The notes beneath the pieces were generated by a model. The model was not told where the DNA came from. It did no database searches and saw only the letters and a list, made by a program, of their open reading frames with translations. The translations under genes and the position numbers were made by a program. Shown here one piece after another: positions 1 to 11,259 of a DNA stretch of 64,000 nt. Numbering within the stretch: the stretch's first letter is position 1; each line of letters opens with the position of its first letter. Source of the stretch: Isochrysis galbana. Taxonomy: Eukaryota > Haptophyta > Isochrysidales > Isochrysidaceae. Location: positions 2,065,387 to 2,129,386 of the forward strand of contig CM030937.1 in the NCBI GenBank assembly GCA_018136815.1, written 5' to 3'.

Positions 1-2
1 AA

Positions 3-1187
3 GCCTGCGGCATTGGCGCGCCAAACTCCGCCTTTCCCACCTTTCATTCGCACGCATGGGCGCCGTACGCCGAGCGTGAGGCGGAGATGGTGCTATCGAG
101 CGTCGGCATTGGCTACCTGTCTTTCTCTAAGCTGCGCGTCGCATCCGTCGCCTCGGAAGCGGCCAACCTGCTCCTCCAACACTGCACCACGAACGCGCTG
201 CCCAAGCTGCGTGGCCGCTGTCGGCTCTCGTACGCCACTAGCGCCGCGGGCAGGCTCATCTCCGAGTTCACCATCACGCAGCTGGGGCGCGAGGGCGAAC
301 ACGACTTCTATCTCGTGGGCTCGAGGGAGTACGCCCAGCACGACTTGGCATGGCTCGAGCAGCAGGCGCGCAACCTCGCGGCGGATGGCGTTCTCGACGA
401 AGCCGAAGTGCAAATAAGTGACATTACCGACGAGATTGAAATACTGCACCTCGCAGGACCCGCGTCGAGCGAGCTCATGGCACACCTGTGCCCCGACGCA
501 CTCGACGTACCCTTCCTTCAAATGCGTGAGCTCGAGGTGTGTGGGATACCGGTGCGTGTCTTCAAGTTGTCCTTCACGGGCGAAGCAGGCTTCGAGATTC
601 ACGCCGCCATTAACGATGTGGCGCCGTTGTTCGAACGCATTTGCAGCCACCCAACCGCAACACAGCTAGGACTCAACCCGTTCGGCAGCCAGGCCGTAAA
701 CGCGCTGCGCGTCGAGAAAGGCTTCAAGGTGCGCACTGATCTCGACTTTGCCCATTGGAGAGAGGCTGGCATCGAGCCCTTCGTCGCGCTCAATCGTAGG
801 GGTGAGTCGCTCCGCTTTATTGGGCGCGATGCTCCGCCGCCGGCTTGCTCGCGTCGCTCCGCCATCTTCCGCGTAGAGACTAGTGAGGCGCACGCGTGGT
901 CGGTGCCGGGCGATTCGCCCGTGCTCACGGCCAACGGTGATGTCATCGGTTTCACCACCACGTCCGCGAAGGGCGCTCGGACGGGCGAGACGCTCGCGCT
1001 CGGATACATCCGATGCAGCGACGATGGCGCGCCACTAGCGGCTCCACATGATCCCGGCCTTGTCGTCGAGTGCTACGGCAACCGATGGCCATTGCAAGTG
1101 CTTGAGGCGCCACCCTTTGCGACGCCGGTCAAGCCCAAGATTGAACCTCAAGTCGAGCCTTGGCAATTGAAGGAAGCGGTCGCATAG
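3..1187 (+). CDS. C-terminal part of a sarcosine/dimethylglycine dehydrogenase-like protein (5' end outside window)
   Basis: The reading frame is open from the first bases of the window and ends at the stop at 1185-1187, so the start lies upstream. What remains is a GcvT-type folate-binding region and its C-terminal barrel. Recognisable features include LSFTGEAGFEIH (the 'GE.G.E' motif), the segment ALRVEKGFKVRTDLD, and FIGRDA followed by a run ending GETLALGYIR. This order fits the C-terminal half of the mitochondrial FAD enzymes sarcosine dehydrogenase and dimethylglycine dehydrogenase. In those enzymes the FAD domain (missing here) oxidises the methylamine and this half passes the one-carbon unit to tetrahydrofolate. 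A stand-alone aminomethyltransferase is less likely, because the frame continues upstream through W-A-P-Y and E-R-E-A-E residues typical of the dehydrogenases. The family is fairly sure; the exact substrate is not. Confidence 0.78.
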   Translation, partial: ACGIGAPNSAFPTFHSHAWAPYAEREAEMVLSSVGIGYLSFSKLRVASVASEAANLLLQHCTTNALPKLRGRCRLSYATSAAGRLISEFTITQLGREGEHDFYLVGSREYAQHDLAWLEQQARNLAADGVLDEAEVQISDITDEIEILHLAGPASSELMAHLCPDALDVPFLQMRELEVCGIPVRVFKLSFTGEAGFEIHAAINDVAPLFERICSHPTATQLGLNPFGSQAVNALRVEKGFKVRTDLDFAHWREAGIEPFVALNRRGESLRFIGRDAPPPACSRRSAIFRVETSEAHAWSVPGDSPVLTANGDVIGFTTTSAKGARTGETLALGYIRCSDDGAPLAAPHDPGLVVECYGNRWPLQVLEAPPFATPVKPKIEPQVEPWQLKEAVA

Positions 1188-1507
1188 CGACCGACACACC
1201 CTTCCCGACGCTTGCAAGTGCCTGCGCCTTGCAAAGTGTAGCATAGCATATTCTTAATGCATGGAAGTGCGTCCTAGTCCTAGCCAGCTTCTTTCTAGGA
1301 CTGGTACAAGAAAGCAAAGTGCCTTTATCCACAACGGAGGCGCTTGTTTTTCTTGGCTTTGGCGCCTTGTGCCGGCACGCTCGCTTGCTAAACAGGCACA
1401 CCAAGCCTAGTCATGGCATGCGATGTATGAGTCATTCTGGTGCACGGTGCACGACCTACATACAACTCCCAGCTATAGCTAGCTAGGGTATAGCGCTAGC
1501 AGCCAAA
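1188..1507. other. intergenic, no gene seen
   Basis: This is the 3' flank of the dehydrogenase-like gene. It has short repeats of the word CTAG/GCTAG around 1480-1500 but no coding region I can support. Confidence 0.5.
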
Positions 1508-1827
1508 GACCAAAAGCGTTCAATTATCCCCATCCTTGCTAACACCTTTTGTTGTCACCTGAAGGTTACTTGACTCAACTTGACACTTCACATGTTGAAA
1601 CAGCGACGTGGTCTGACTCCATTCCTTCGATTTGGGGCAGGGTCGATATCTCGTTGAAATCACGATCCACGTCTCACACACGCTCATTATATTTTTGACA
1701 GCATCGGATTGACCAACCTCAGTGTGACGTTAGCTAGTGTATTGATGCGGCGTGACGTTAGTGCTAGTGGTGATTGAACACTTCTCGCCTCAACGAATGG
1801 GATGGGGATAACTGAACGCTTCTGGTC
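1508..1827. mobile_element. MITE-like non-autonomous element with 28-bp terminal inverted repeats
   Basis: The left end (1508-1535, beginning GACCAAAAGCGTTCA) and the right end (1800-1827) are inverted repeats matching at 26 of 28 positions, giving a 320-bp element with no coding capacity. The left 95 bases (1508-1602) recur at 26074-26168, with the terminal 28 bases identical there, so the sequence is mobile or was mobile. No target-site duplication is obvious at the edges. The inner copy GTGATTGAACACTTCTCGCC near 1769-1788 resembles the tandem units at 3725-3880. The superfamily is not established. Confidence 0.7.
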
Positions 1828-3030
1828 GTCAACGTGACTTTCTAGCGTGGGGGTCTCGCATCTTTTGTTCATTCTTACGCGAGACTGACAACACCCTATC
1901 CACCAATGTCCTTACATCTTTCTTGATATTATCATCTAACAGAATCGAATTCAAATCATGTGCGTGATGTGGACAACCGCACATGGAGGCACTCGATCCG
2001 TCCGCGAGTGCGAGCCATACCAAATCTGAGAGCCCCATTGCCCACCTTGAGACAAAATGCACACCCAGTGAGAAGTCACCACGGCCGCGATCGCTCCGGA
2101 GATCCATCATTTTCTACTGTGAGACGTTTTCGCACAGACCCTAAGTGTTTTTTTTTGGTTTAGCAGTTCCCTAAGCAGTGCCCTGCAGTTGAGCAGTTCC
2201 CTGCAGTTGAGCAGTAGTTCCCTGCAGTTCGCCCCGCCCCGCCCCCCCTGCCGCCCACCCTTACCAGCCCCCCCCCTCTCCCTCCTCTCCCCTGTCACCC
2301 TCCCCGTGTTACCAGGATCGCGATGGACTCCTCTTCTGTGAAGCGTCCTATGGAACCAGACGAAGAGACGCGTCAAGTGTCACCTCACCTGTCTGGACGT
2401 CGCAACGGGAAGCTTCTGTGGGAGTATTGCACTACGAATCAATTCCCACCTCATTATGTCACTTTGCACATCACTGAAGTCCAACCAGTCCGCGTCAGAC
2501 ATCTGTGCTATGCTCATAGACGCTAGTGATTCCACGGAACGCTTCCTTTTTCCTAGCAGCCCATTCACGACATCTTGGGGATCCCTTTCGCCCATAGGAA
2601 GCGCTCGTGGTACTAGGAAGATTAAAAAAAAACTTCTTAATAGTCTCGCCGCGCGCGCGACCCTGCACAGTATCTACGCAGCCACGCCCGCTTCCCTTCC
2701 CTCCCCCTCCACCTGCCTTGCGGCTCGTCCCCTCGTGCTCTACCTAGGGGCTGGGTGTAGTGGGTTTTTAGCGGCAGACGGTGTGTACCGATTCTCGACG
2801 GCCTGGTTCTCACCTTCCTCCTGTGCCATCGGGCTACCGGCTGATGTGTGTTTGTTTTTTGTGCTGGGCGTCAGGCAACTGTGGTCATTATGACTAAGGT
2901 CTGTCGTCGGTTGGTCGGCTCGCGACTAGCGGCTAGGGGTCGCTTGGTTAGGCAAGACGCTCTGCTATGTTGAGGGCTTTCGCTACCAGTGATAGATTCG
3001 TGTTCATTACCAAGGCGCCTTTGTTGTTAG
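1828..3030. other. intergenic, no supported gene
   Basis: The stretch contains C-rich and T-rich low-complexity sequence (2220-2300) and tandem CCCTGCAGTTGAGCAGTT-like words around 2170-2235. A 67-codon ORF starts at an ATG at 2323 and a competing 71-codon ORF runs on the opposite strand, so neither can be called. Confidence 0.4.
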
Positions 3031-3335
3031 TTGAAAAGACGGGGGCGCAGGCGGCTTGCCTTCATTTGGTCTCCTTTCCCTCAGGGTTTCTTCCCCTCCC
3101 TGTGGGGACTCTCACCCTACCATGAGCCCCCCCGCGAGCACCCCCAAGGAGAGGCCCAGGAGCACCCCGTACGCGACCAGAACGGCGTCGCCTTGGCTCG
3201 GTATGAGGGCGCGCCCCGAGAGGGCCTCCTTCGACAAGGATTCATTGTGGTGACGTTGGTGAACATCTCGAGGAGACGAGGAGAAAAATAAGTCGTTAGC
3301 TAGCATTCTCGGAGCTCTTCCCGGTCCTCCCACCG
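3031..3335 (-). repeat. dispersed module copy 1, encoding a conserved hydrophobic C-terminal tail
   Basis: On the minus strand this segment encodes a peptide ending NESLSKEALSGRA, then a hydrophobic stretch LVAYGVLLGLSLGVLAGGL and a stop at 3112. The same tail, with only a few substitutions, lies on the plus strand at about 59985-60117. The flanking word ACCAAATGAAGGCAAGCCGC (minus strand here) also occurs at 20238 and 60149. Sequence upstream of the tail differs between copies, so the tail and its 3' flank travel as a unit. The parent gene is unknown. Confidence 0.6.
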
Positions 3336-3724
3336 AGTTTCACTCCTGGACATGCCCCTTTGAATTTACGAGAGAAGAAAGCGCGCGCGCGCCGCCGCGC
3401 GCATTCTGTCAGATTGACCCCTCGCGCGAGCGGTGGGAGGGGGAAAGCGCGCGCACGCGCGCAGTGGGGGGAGGGAATGACGTGCGCTACCGGGCAGCCC
3501 TTCGCGGTGCGCGCGCGCGGCCTCGCCTTCACGCAGTGCCTCTGGTGCTCTGCGTCATGTCGGTTTGGATGAAGACTGGAAAAAGATTATTTCGGGAGAT
3601 CTTTGAACGTCACAAAAAGTCAGGTAAATCGGACCCCTTCGTTCAGGCTGACATCGCCAGCATACCCTCTTGCCAAACGAGTGGGTTGGATAGCGCTACC
3701 CTCATGATCCCCACGATCTTCCGC

Positions 3725-3880
3725 GATTGAACGCTTTTCCATGCGGTGGGGGTGATGGCGATTGAACGCGTTCCACGTGTAGGCTGATGGTGATTGAACG
3801 CTTTTCTTTGATGTGGGTGATGGTGATTGAGCGCTTTTCTATGCTGTGGGTGATGGTGATTGAGCGCTTCTCGCCTAACG
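3725..3880. repeat. tandem array of about 33-bp units resembling MITE ends
   Basis: Five units start with GATTGAACGC or GATTGAGCGC at 3725, 3760, 3792, 3825 and 3858. They are 35, 32, 33 and 33 bases long, with the last one partial, and each ends in a GTGATGGT-type word. The core ATTGAACGCTTTT is the reverse complement of the outer part of the terminal repeat of the element at 1508-1827. The array may therefore be amplified transposon-end sequence. Confidence 0.75.
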
Positions 3881-5148
3881 TCAGTGAGCGGCCGAGCACA
3901 TGTAGCGTTATAATAGGTGTCAATGGTCAATGGTCAATGGGGGCTGCTGGATTGATCCTTGATGTATTAAAATTGTCAGACACAACTTCTTGATTCATTC
4001 ACCCCCCAACACCACCACCAACCACCAATAATTAGCTAGAGAGAGCTAGAGGTAGGTAGAGTCGTGTCGGACGAGGGCGGCGGCATGGGCATGGACGCGG
4101 AAGAGGTGGCGGGCGTGTGCGTGTGCCGGCGGACCCCCGGCTCCTTCTCGCCCTTCGAAGTTCTACAAGAGGACGGGAGGTGCTTGTTTGACAACCGTCT
4201 CGTGCTCCAAGTGCTCGAGGCGATGCCCGAGTAGGAGTCGCGCCATCTTCTACGTGGACCGGCTCTCCGGCTGTGAATGTGAAGACTGCACGGGGGATGA
4301 GGAGCATCGGGCACTTCTTGGAGCTTGGAGGGCCCAAAGTCAGCACATTGATAGGTTGGATTTTGATTTTGGGCTGGGTGTTAACTGAGTAACTGCCAAG
4401 ACGTTAAGACGCTGGCTACTACTAGCTACTAGGAGTTAATGGTATTATTAGCTTGTTGTTAATAGGCTTAACCCAGCCCTAGCCTTGGCTAGCGGCTAGT
4501 GGCTAGCAGTAGTGGTACTCGACACTAAAATGTGTTTAATCTTCACTCTCCTCCCTTGGTGAGGCAGCCCCCTCGCACCCCCCCCCTCTGGGTGGGGTGG
4601 GTGGGAGAGGGGGGAAGGAGCGTGCGGTTGCTGTTGTGCCCTTCCCCAGGCCCATGAGCCATGAGAACCAAGCATAACTTAGTTGTTAGTTGTGAAAGCC
4701 CATCACCATCACTCAAGACGCAAGCCTAGCCACTACCACTACCACTACTACCACATACCAATACCAATACCACACCGAGCCCCTGTCCCTGTCCCTGTGC
4801 ACCTCGTGTACCCTTGCTTGTGTAGAGCACGAGGGGATGTCGCCGCAAGATGGATGAGAGGACGAGAGGAGGGAGAGGGCCAGAGACCCTACATGGTAAA
4901 TACGGTTTTACCATGTTCATTTTTGTACGGTGGCCAAAAACAAAAAACAAAAACAGTGTGCAGTCTGTATTCGTTTTCACTGTATTTCAAACGCAAACGC
5001 CCTCCCTAGTCCCTAGTGCAGCATGCAGTGTTTCAGAGGTTCTCGTGTTTCTAGAAAAGTCAAAAACAGGCCGTTCTTGCTGTGGTTGGAGGCTTCCCCT
5101 GCCGTGAATCACATCTAGGCTAAAGACCGACGTAGAGTGTAGAGTAGG
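3881..5148. other. intergenic; weak short ORFs only
   Basis: A GC-rich ORF begins at the ATG at 4085 and stops about 50 codons later. It is followed in another frame by a cysteine-containing ORF (about 4188-4388, with a CECEDC motif). They could be pieces of one small gene broken by an intron or frameshift, but no convincing splice pair joins them. The rest is low-complexity sequence and short words such as AAAAACAGTG near 4940. Confidence 0.3.
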
Positions 5149-5197
5149 GCTTCATGCTTCATGCTTCATGCTTCATGCTTCATGCTTCATGCTTCAT
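5149..5197 (+). repeat. 7-bp tandem repeat GCTTCAT x7
   Basis: Seven perfect head-to-tail copies of GCTTCAT occupy 5149-5197, about 120 bases upstream of the proposed moaD start. The array is translatable in all three frames because seven is not a multiple of three, which explains spurious short ORFs here. Confidence 0.95.
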
Positions 5198-5320
5198 ATC
5201 TTCTTTCATGGCCGCGCGTGTGGAGAAGAGTTTTATTGTACAAGGAAACACGAATGCTCTACACGAACGGCACGACGGCCTCCTCGAGCGACAACAGCTC
5301 GGGGCGGCGTCCCGGGAGGG

Positions 5321-5898
5321 ATGCGCATCAAGGTGACCAACTGCCTGCGCTAGGCACAGAGCCGCGCGCTTTCCTCCTTGTGCTCAAGCTGTCCATCTGA
5401 CGACCATGGCAGGTCCTCTTCTTCGCCTCGGCACGTGAAGCAGGCGAGCCTTGCTAACAGTTGATGCCCAACTCACACAGTATCGCCAATCTGCAGTCTC
5501 GGATCCCATGAAGGCCGCGTGTTGCACTTCTCGCCGCCCCAGCGTGCTGACGCACTCGACACTCCAATTTTTCTACGCAGCTAATACATCGGAGGAGTTC
5601 CTGCAAGTGGATCATAGCCTCGACACTACCGAAATCCGCACGCTTCTCTTGAAGCGGTTTCCTGCCTTAGCGAACATCTTGCCCGGATGCGCCATAGCCC
5701 GCAATGGCGGTAAGTGAGCACCTGGCCACTTTGCCTCGTAGCGCTGGCTCGTCAGCCCATGCTCGCATTGGAATGAAGGCTTGCAGACTGACATTGCGTT
5801 GTGTTCCTGCTGCATTCCGTGCAGAGTACGTCACGGATACTCAAGATCTAGCCGATGGTGATGAGGTAGCTGTGTTGCCACCTGTAAGTGGTGGCTGA
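5321..5898 (+). CDS. moaD: molybdopterin synthase sulfur-carrier subunit (MoaD/MOCS2A/CNX7), four exons
   Basis: The spliced model is 5321-5332, 5413-5443, 5581-5709 and 5825-5898, giving 81 residues, the normal size for MoaD. The N-terminus MRIKVLFFASAREAA, the middle FPALANILPGCAIARNGEYV and the C-terminus DGDEVAVLPPVSGG are typical of the family. The terminal Gly-Gly is activated and thiocarboxylated, and donates sulfur to precursor Z in molybdenum cofactor synthesis in the cytosol. Introns are 80, 137 and 115 bases. Intron 1 joins ATCAAG|GTGACC to GGCAG|GTC. Intron 3 is GCG|GTAAGT to GCAG|AG. Intron 2 uses CAG|GCGAGC to CGCAG|CT, a GC-AG intron; the alternative GT donor at GCAC|GTGAAG loses the conserved REA segment. 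No other moa genes are nearby. Confidence 0.9.
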
Positions 5899-7088
5899 TC
5901 TGCAAAAATTGAGAGCGTGGCGTTGCAGCACAGTGTTTCGGCACCCTGGTGAGCGTGTGGAGGCGGCGGTTGTAGTCTAGTGAGCCATCTGCCGATAATA
6001 TTGCTGGCCATTTATGATTGTGCGATAGTCGGGAAAGGTTGCAAGTTGGTTGCATTGTACACATAACGTGTGTGTGCTCGTGGCACAGAAAAAATAATGC
6101 ACATCAGAGAGTTCATGTGAGGTCCCGAGAAGATTGTGTGGAAAATATCAAAAAAAACTAATGTTCGCTTAGAATGTTGAAGAATCTGACTACATGGGCT
6201 CCAGGCACCAAGCACTCCTGCCGGGTACTGCTAGTCATCGTCGCTCGTCGCTCCTCGAAAGGGAACAAGGGCTTCTGGCTTCTGGCGCAGCACTTCAGCT
6301 CAATTTTTAGGGGAGTACATCCTCGAATAGACGACCAAACAATGGCACATCGAGACTGTGGTGGACTGGATGGAGCAACAGAGACCTTGCGTTTTCTCTC
6401 AGAACCTCACCAAAATCTTTAGAATATCAGCGAGGGGACTGAAGGAATGCGTGCCGTCGTGCACCCCTCGCCCCCGCAGCCCGCAGCAATGGCACCAGAT
6501 GAAGGCACGCTGTTTGGCGACAACGCAGACCTCCTCGTCCCAAGGCTAGCCGTGTTCCCTGAATGGCCGACCCGCAATCACAGTCTCGGACATCACGAAA
6601 ACGAAAACCGCGCTCAAAGCTGCCCGACCGAACGAACGCCCCGCAGACGGCGAAACTTGCACGGGAGAAACGACTGGACGTACGACGACACGACACCCGA
6701 GCAACGCCAACAAGAAATAGGTCACGCAGCGACACAGAAGGAGGGCGAGAACACTCGCTAGGGACAGGTGCACCCCGTCCAACCCAGCCCCCCTCAGCAA
6801 CGTGCAACGTGAGCCCCTGTGTATAGTGTATAGCACAAGGGGAGGTGCCGCAAGGCGGGTAGTGAGGGAGTGGGAGGGGAAAGGGCGTGGCTACAGCAGC
6901 GAATGTCAGTGCCGCGCGCGAGGCGAGAGTATTAAAAAAAAATTTAGATCTCCACACCGCCGACCACAAGTGAGGTTGCGGGCTTGTGGCGAGGAGCGCC
7001 AGCATTATGAACAGTTCGGCGCCCACGCCGAAAATCCTACAAATATCGACAGGTGCTGAGTACAAGAAAACTCGGGACAGTGTTGCAC
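5899..7088. other. intergenic, no supported gene
   Basis: Several overlapping short ORFs exist on both strands at 6400-7065. None has a recognisable domain, a clear start or codon periodicity I trust. The segment around 6935 has a poly-A tract in a GC-rich setting. Confidence 0.4.
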
Positions 7089-8180
7089 CTATGCAGTAGC
7101 GCCATGCTCAGAGGGAAGAGTCATCAGTTGCAGGCCAACACCCTCAAGCTTTGAGCTCCCTTGCTCCGGCTCTAGTGATTTGGTTGCACCGTCAGAGCTA
7201 GCAAGTGCCTTTGTCGAGCTTCTATGCATCTTAGCAATAGCGACAAGCACACACGATCCGGCCACGATTAGGGCGCCACAAACGGAAAGCCAATGCAGGG
7301 CCTCCGAGGGCGTCACGATGACCTGCAAGATGAAGGACATGAGCATATTCGAGGTTCGCAAAGCGGAGGCAGGTCCAACTCGTGTACCCTTCAACCCGAT
7401 CGTCAGGGCGATCTGGCCGCCTAGAGCACAAAGGCCTCCACCCACCATTGCCAATACGACATTAGCATCAGTTGGTATCGTCCACGAGCGACCAAGAGCA
7501 ATTGAAGCTGGATAGGACAGGACGACTTGCCCGATGGCCTGAGCGATAAGGACAACTGGCCACTCCAGCTGCTGTGCTAGTTTGCGGACAAGTACCACGA
7601 CCAGGCCGGCGCATGTTGCGCCAAAGAGAGCTAGGTTCACACCAGCGACCGAGATGGGCACACCCACGTCCCCAAATAGTGCGGGTGGTCTTGCAATCAG
7701 CACAATGCCGCAGGCAGCACCGAGCACGCCAAGAAGCTCCTGCCCTGACATCCTCTCGCGAAGGAAGAGCCATGCCAGCAGTGTGGAGATGCACGGCGCG
7801 ACGAAGAGTAGAGCCGCGGCGTCACCCAGACTGAGCCGCTCTAGGGCCATGAAACTTCCAAAGATGCCTCCGTATCCCGCGACAGCACGCAGCAACAGCC
7901 ACATCTTGAGGGGATAGGCGGCAGCAAGTGTTTCGCGAGCGTGTGGCCTCAGCAGGAGCACGAGCGTACTGCCCAGCAGCTGTATGAGCCCACGCACCCA
8001 AATGGCCTCGAGAGCCCCGACACCGCGTGGCTCCACAAACTTGAAGCTGGCGCCCTGCAGCGAGAAGAGGATGCCTGAGCCAAAGACGAGAAGCGAGGGG
8101 TGGCCGAGGCCGCAGCAGTGTGGCCTACCACCCATCGTCCGAGCGTAGGAAGGGGGGAGGGGGGGGGGGAGGGAGAACAT
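7089..8180 (-). CDS. EamA/DMT-family membrane transporter
   Basis: An uninterrupted 363-residue frame starts at the ATG at 8178-8180; a second Met at 8135 is an equally possible start, since the first 15 residues are Pro-rich and coded by a G-run. The protein is built of about ten hydrophobic segments in two repeated halves, as in EamA (drug/metabolite transporter) proteins. Examples are LLLRAVAGYGGIFGSFMALE followed by LSLGDAAALLFVAPCISTLL in half one, and VLAMVGGGLCALGGQIALTI in half two. The C-terminal 50 residues are Ser-rich and cytosolic in style. Relatives include nucleotide-sugar, purine and solute transporters and many orphan exporters, so the substrate cannot be given. A CT/GA-rich tract lies directly upstream. 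Confidence 0.85.
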   Translation of the reverse strand: MFSLPPPLPPSYARTMGGRPHCCGLGHPSLLVFGSGILFSLQGASFKFVEPRGVGALEAIWVRGLIQLLGSTLVLLLRPHARETLAAAYPLKMWLLLRAVAGYGGIFGSFMALERLSLGDAAALLFVAPCISTLLAWLFLRERMSGQELLGVLGAACGIVLIARPPALFGDVGVPISVAGVNLALFGATCAGLVVVLVRKLAQQLEWPVVLIAQAIGQVVLSYPASIALGRSWTIPTDANVVLAMVGGGLCALGGQIALTIGLKGTRVGPASALRTSNMLMSFILQVIVTPSEALHWLSVCGALIVAGSCVLVAIAKMHRSSTKALASSDGATKSLEPEQGSSKLEGVGLQLMTLPSEHGATA

Positions 8181-9250
8181 TCGTGGAAGAAGAGAGAAAT
8201 AAAGAGATGGGAAGAGAAAGATAGAGAGGAGCAGAGAAGAGAGCGGGAGAGAGAGATGGCACCCAGAAAGAAAAGAGAAGACAGGAGGGAAAAGCTGTTT
8301 CTCGAGCGAGCGAGAGAAAGCTGCTGTGAGCGAGCGCTAGTAGTGTGCCGCAAGACGTTTTCTTTTTCCAGTTTGCCCCTTCTCGCCATGCAACTGGGAA
8401 TATACTTCTTTGAGGATGGATGCCTTGGTGTGGGGGCCGCCTCCGAAGTTCTCCATTTGGTTGGAGGACTCCCTTCAGCCTTCAGGAGCACGTCGATCGC
8501 CCTTGCGCTCGCCACCTTGGACCATTGACCGTTGAATCAGACCATTGCCTCACTGAGGCCAACCTCCTCCGTCACCACCGCCCGCCGCCCGCGCGGACTC
8601 CGGCAACGACTCGCGACACCCAGCACCCAGGTGCCAGGTGTTTCAGGAGTGGCAGTGTCATATTCACATCCATGTCGTCAGCAATCATCGAGAACTTGTC
8701 GATCCCAACACTGCACTCCCAGATGGAAGCAGGAGACAGGAGAGCGGGCCATTAGGCATCAGGTTGACCATCGCAACGAATTAGCATTCTGCATTCACCG
8801 TCTAACGTCGAAGCATGCACCATTTGTTACTAACTGCATTTGTGGTTGCACAAGTACGTGGTACGTGGATTCTACCTATTGATAAAGAATCGGAACAAGA
8901 AAAGGGGATTGGGGCTCTCGCAAATTCACACTGAACGCGAACACGCTGCAATGAATGCGATACGTGATACGAACGACAATGTACAATGTGATGCGCGAGG
9001 CGTTGCAAGCAAACGACGGAGCCGCATCATGATAATTTTTCCGACTCGTGTTCGGCATTTATTCAGCCGTAACAAGTAGTTGTACTCAAACTGCAATTGC
9101 TCGCCATCGCCGGGGCTCTTCGGGCCAAAACAATATGGCGTACGTTGAAGGGCCGCAACATGGCTTGCCATTTGGCGAGGCATCACTGATGGTCGAGATG
9201 AAGGCTAGCATACACGCCAACCACTGAGCTAGGGCCTCTGCTCGCAGAAA
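8181..9250. other. intergenic, no supported gene
   Basis: GA-rich sequence (8190-8340) grades into ordinary sequence with only short ORFs on both strands. A 15-base tRNA D-arm-like word on the minus strand (9217-9231) has no matching T-arm. Confidence 0.4.
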
Positions 9251-11259
9251 CTAGATACTCGACGGGGTCAGCTCAGCTCCGGGAAGCGGACATGTCATCG
9301 CTTGGTTGGCCCTTTCGCGTAAGAGCTGGAGCGCCTCAGTTGCCTTTTCTCTCAAGCAATCCATCTCCAAGCAGTCGGCATACCCCACCCCCGGCGCCGC
9401 TGCAGTGAGTGAGCGGAGCTCCCTCGCGCCTAGACCGCGCAACGCCTCGCTCGCCGGAAGCTGTGATACCACAAGCGACGTTATTGTCGTGCCTATGTCG
9501 GTCGGGGCGTGAGGCGCGCGAGCACTGTCGGATGGCCGGTCTCCACTTCCCGCGTCGCTATGGCTGTGGTGCCTTGCGCCTATAGGGGGCAATCTGACCC
9601 GCGTTGACGGCACTAAATCGGACGGTAAGGACAACCGCAGCGACAAAGGAATGAGGTGGCCCTCAGTGGTGAATAATAAGGAGACGCCATGGGTGTTAAC
9701 AAAGTTGGCTTCGTCGAAAAGAAGGAATAGGTACTTGAGCGTCTCGGCGAGAAAAAAAGAGGGCATGTGGTCTTGTTGCTTCCTATTTTGGACCGACGAG
9801 AGCGCAGCGAAGCCGCCCGGCACTCTCATGAAGCGATCTATGGACGTTACCATTTCTGCCCCCATCGCAAGGTATCGCCCATCAGCAGGCCCATTGACGG
9901 GCCCGCCATCCCTTCCCGTCACATCAGACTGCGTCGCCATGTGTAGCGCGTAGCACGACTCAGCCAGCTCGGGCCGTAGCGGGTACGCCTCGCACCATGC
10001 ACCATCGGCAACTTGCCCGCGGCGAAGGTCGAAGCGCTCAGGCAACGCACCGAAGCGGCGCCAGATTGCGTGGTAGCCTGCATGCAGCTGCGAAGCATCG
10101 GAGACGTCGCCCGCCAGTACCTGCGATGAAACAGGATGGCACGGTGAGGTGCACACGCTCCAAGGGACCCACATTGATCATCTTCCCCGACGTCGAGCGA
10201 CGTCGAAATGTAGGGTGGTCAACTATGCGACAGGCGCGCAATCACCTGAAGAGCTGGCCAAAATGCGGCCAGGCTGTCGACGAGCGTCGTGGAGGCAAGC
10301 CCACCTTTGCTCATGTGCGCCTCGCCGTACCAACCGCCACGCAACAAATGCGTCCTCACGGCGATGTAACTCGCGTTCCACATGGTGAAGAGCTCCGGGT
10401 GACCAAAAACGAGGTAGCCCTTGAGAAGATACTCGTAGAACGAGTCGGATCCGGCGCCAATGCCTGCAGCTGCGTTGCGCCATGCGCCCGTCGACGCGTC
10501 GATCGAGTTGCCAAGTAGGTCCAGGTGCGACCGCTTGCCCCACAGCAAGCGCAATGCGCACATCGCCGCCTTCTCGTAGCTCGCGTTACCGGTGAGGCGC
10601 GAAAGTGTGCCCATCTCGAGCAGAAGAGTGCCCGCACCGGCAGTGCATTGCTCTTGCTTCTCTGTGCGTGGCACACCTCCGCGAAGGTTCACAAATGCAC
10701 GTGGCAGGCGCGAGCAGGCACCCGTCGCGACACCCGGCTCGAACGCAGAGAGAAAGCGGTCGCCGAGCTGGGTAGCGAGGCGGAGGAGCGCGCCATCGTA
10801 CGCGGGCACCACCACGTGCGCTGCCCCCGGCACCTCGCCCGCAGCGAGCATATGGGCAGACAGCAGGCCACCGAGCACTCGGATGTTGGTCTCGAAGAGA
10901 GAGACATCGACATCGAGGTCGAAGCTAACATGTTGGCCAATCCAACGTACGCCGCGTGCGAACTCACTGGCGTTGCCCATCACAGCCAGCGTGTCAAGAG
11001 CGTCGATCAGAGTGAGCGCGACTCCCGAGTACCCTTCCCTGGTCGGCTGGATCGCGTTGCCCAGTTCGACAAGAGAATCGGTGTAAGAAAGGGAGAGAGG
11101 GCGGAGCTCGTCGTGGGGGAAGGCGTGGGTCATGTAGCCGTCGTAGGCGTGGTAGAACATCTCACGCACCTTCTCGCGAAGCCGAAGGCGCTCCTCCTCG
11201 CCGACGCCCGCCGCGAGGAACACCACACAAGAAAGGAGGAGGAGCAGCAGAAGCCGCAT
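9251..11259 (-). CDS. EDEM-like glycoside hydrolase family 47 protein (ER degradation), two exons
   Basis: Exon 1 is 11259-10246 and exon 2 is 10120-9251, joined in phase 0 across a 125-base GT-AG intron (CAG|GTGATT to CGCAG|GTA), giving 627 residues. The N-terminus MRLLLLLLLSCVVFLAAG is a signal peptide. GH47 motifs appear in order: GYSGVALTLIDALDTLAVMG, SLFETNIRVLGGLLSAH, DSFYEYLLKGYL, LRPELAESCYALHMAT, then DHMPSFFLAETLKYLFLLFD and FTTEGH. The FFLAETLKY block and the spacing match EDEM proteins more closely than ER mannosidase I. EDEMs trim mannose from, or recognise, misfolded glycoproteins in the ER and send them to degradation. The last about 140 residues are low-similarity, and no ER-retention tetrapeptide is seen. 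Confidence 0.9.

Noticed and set aside
9217-9231. Minus-strand word TAGCTCAGTGGTTGG, like a tRNA D-arm
   Set aside because: No anticodon stem or T-loop follows in the right places, so it is not a tRNA gene.
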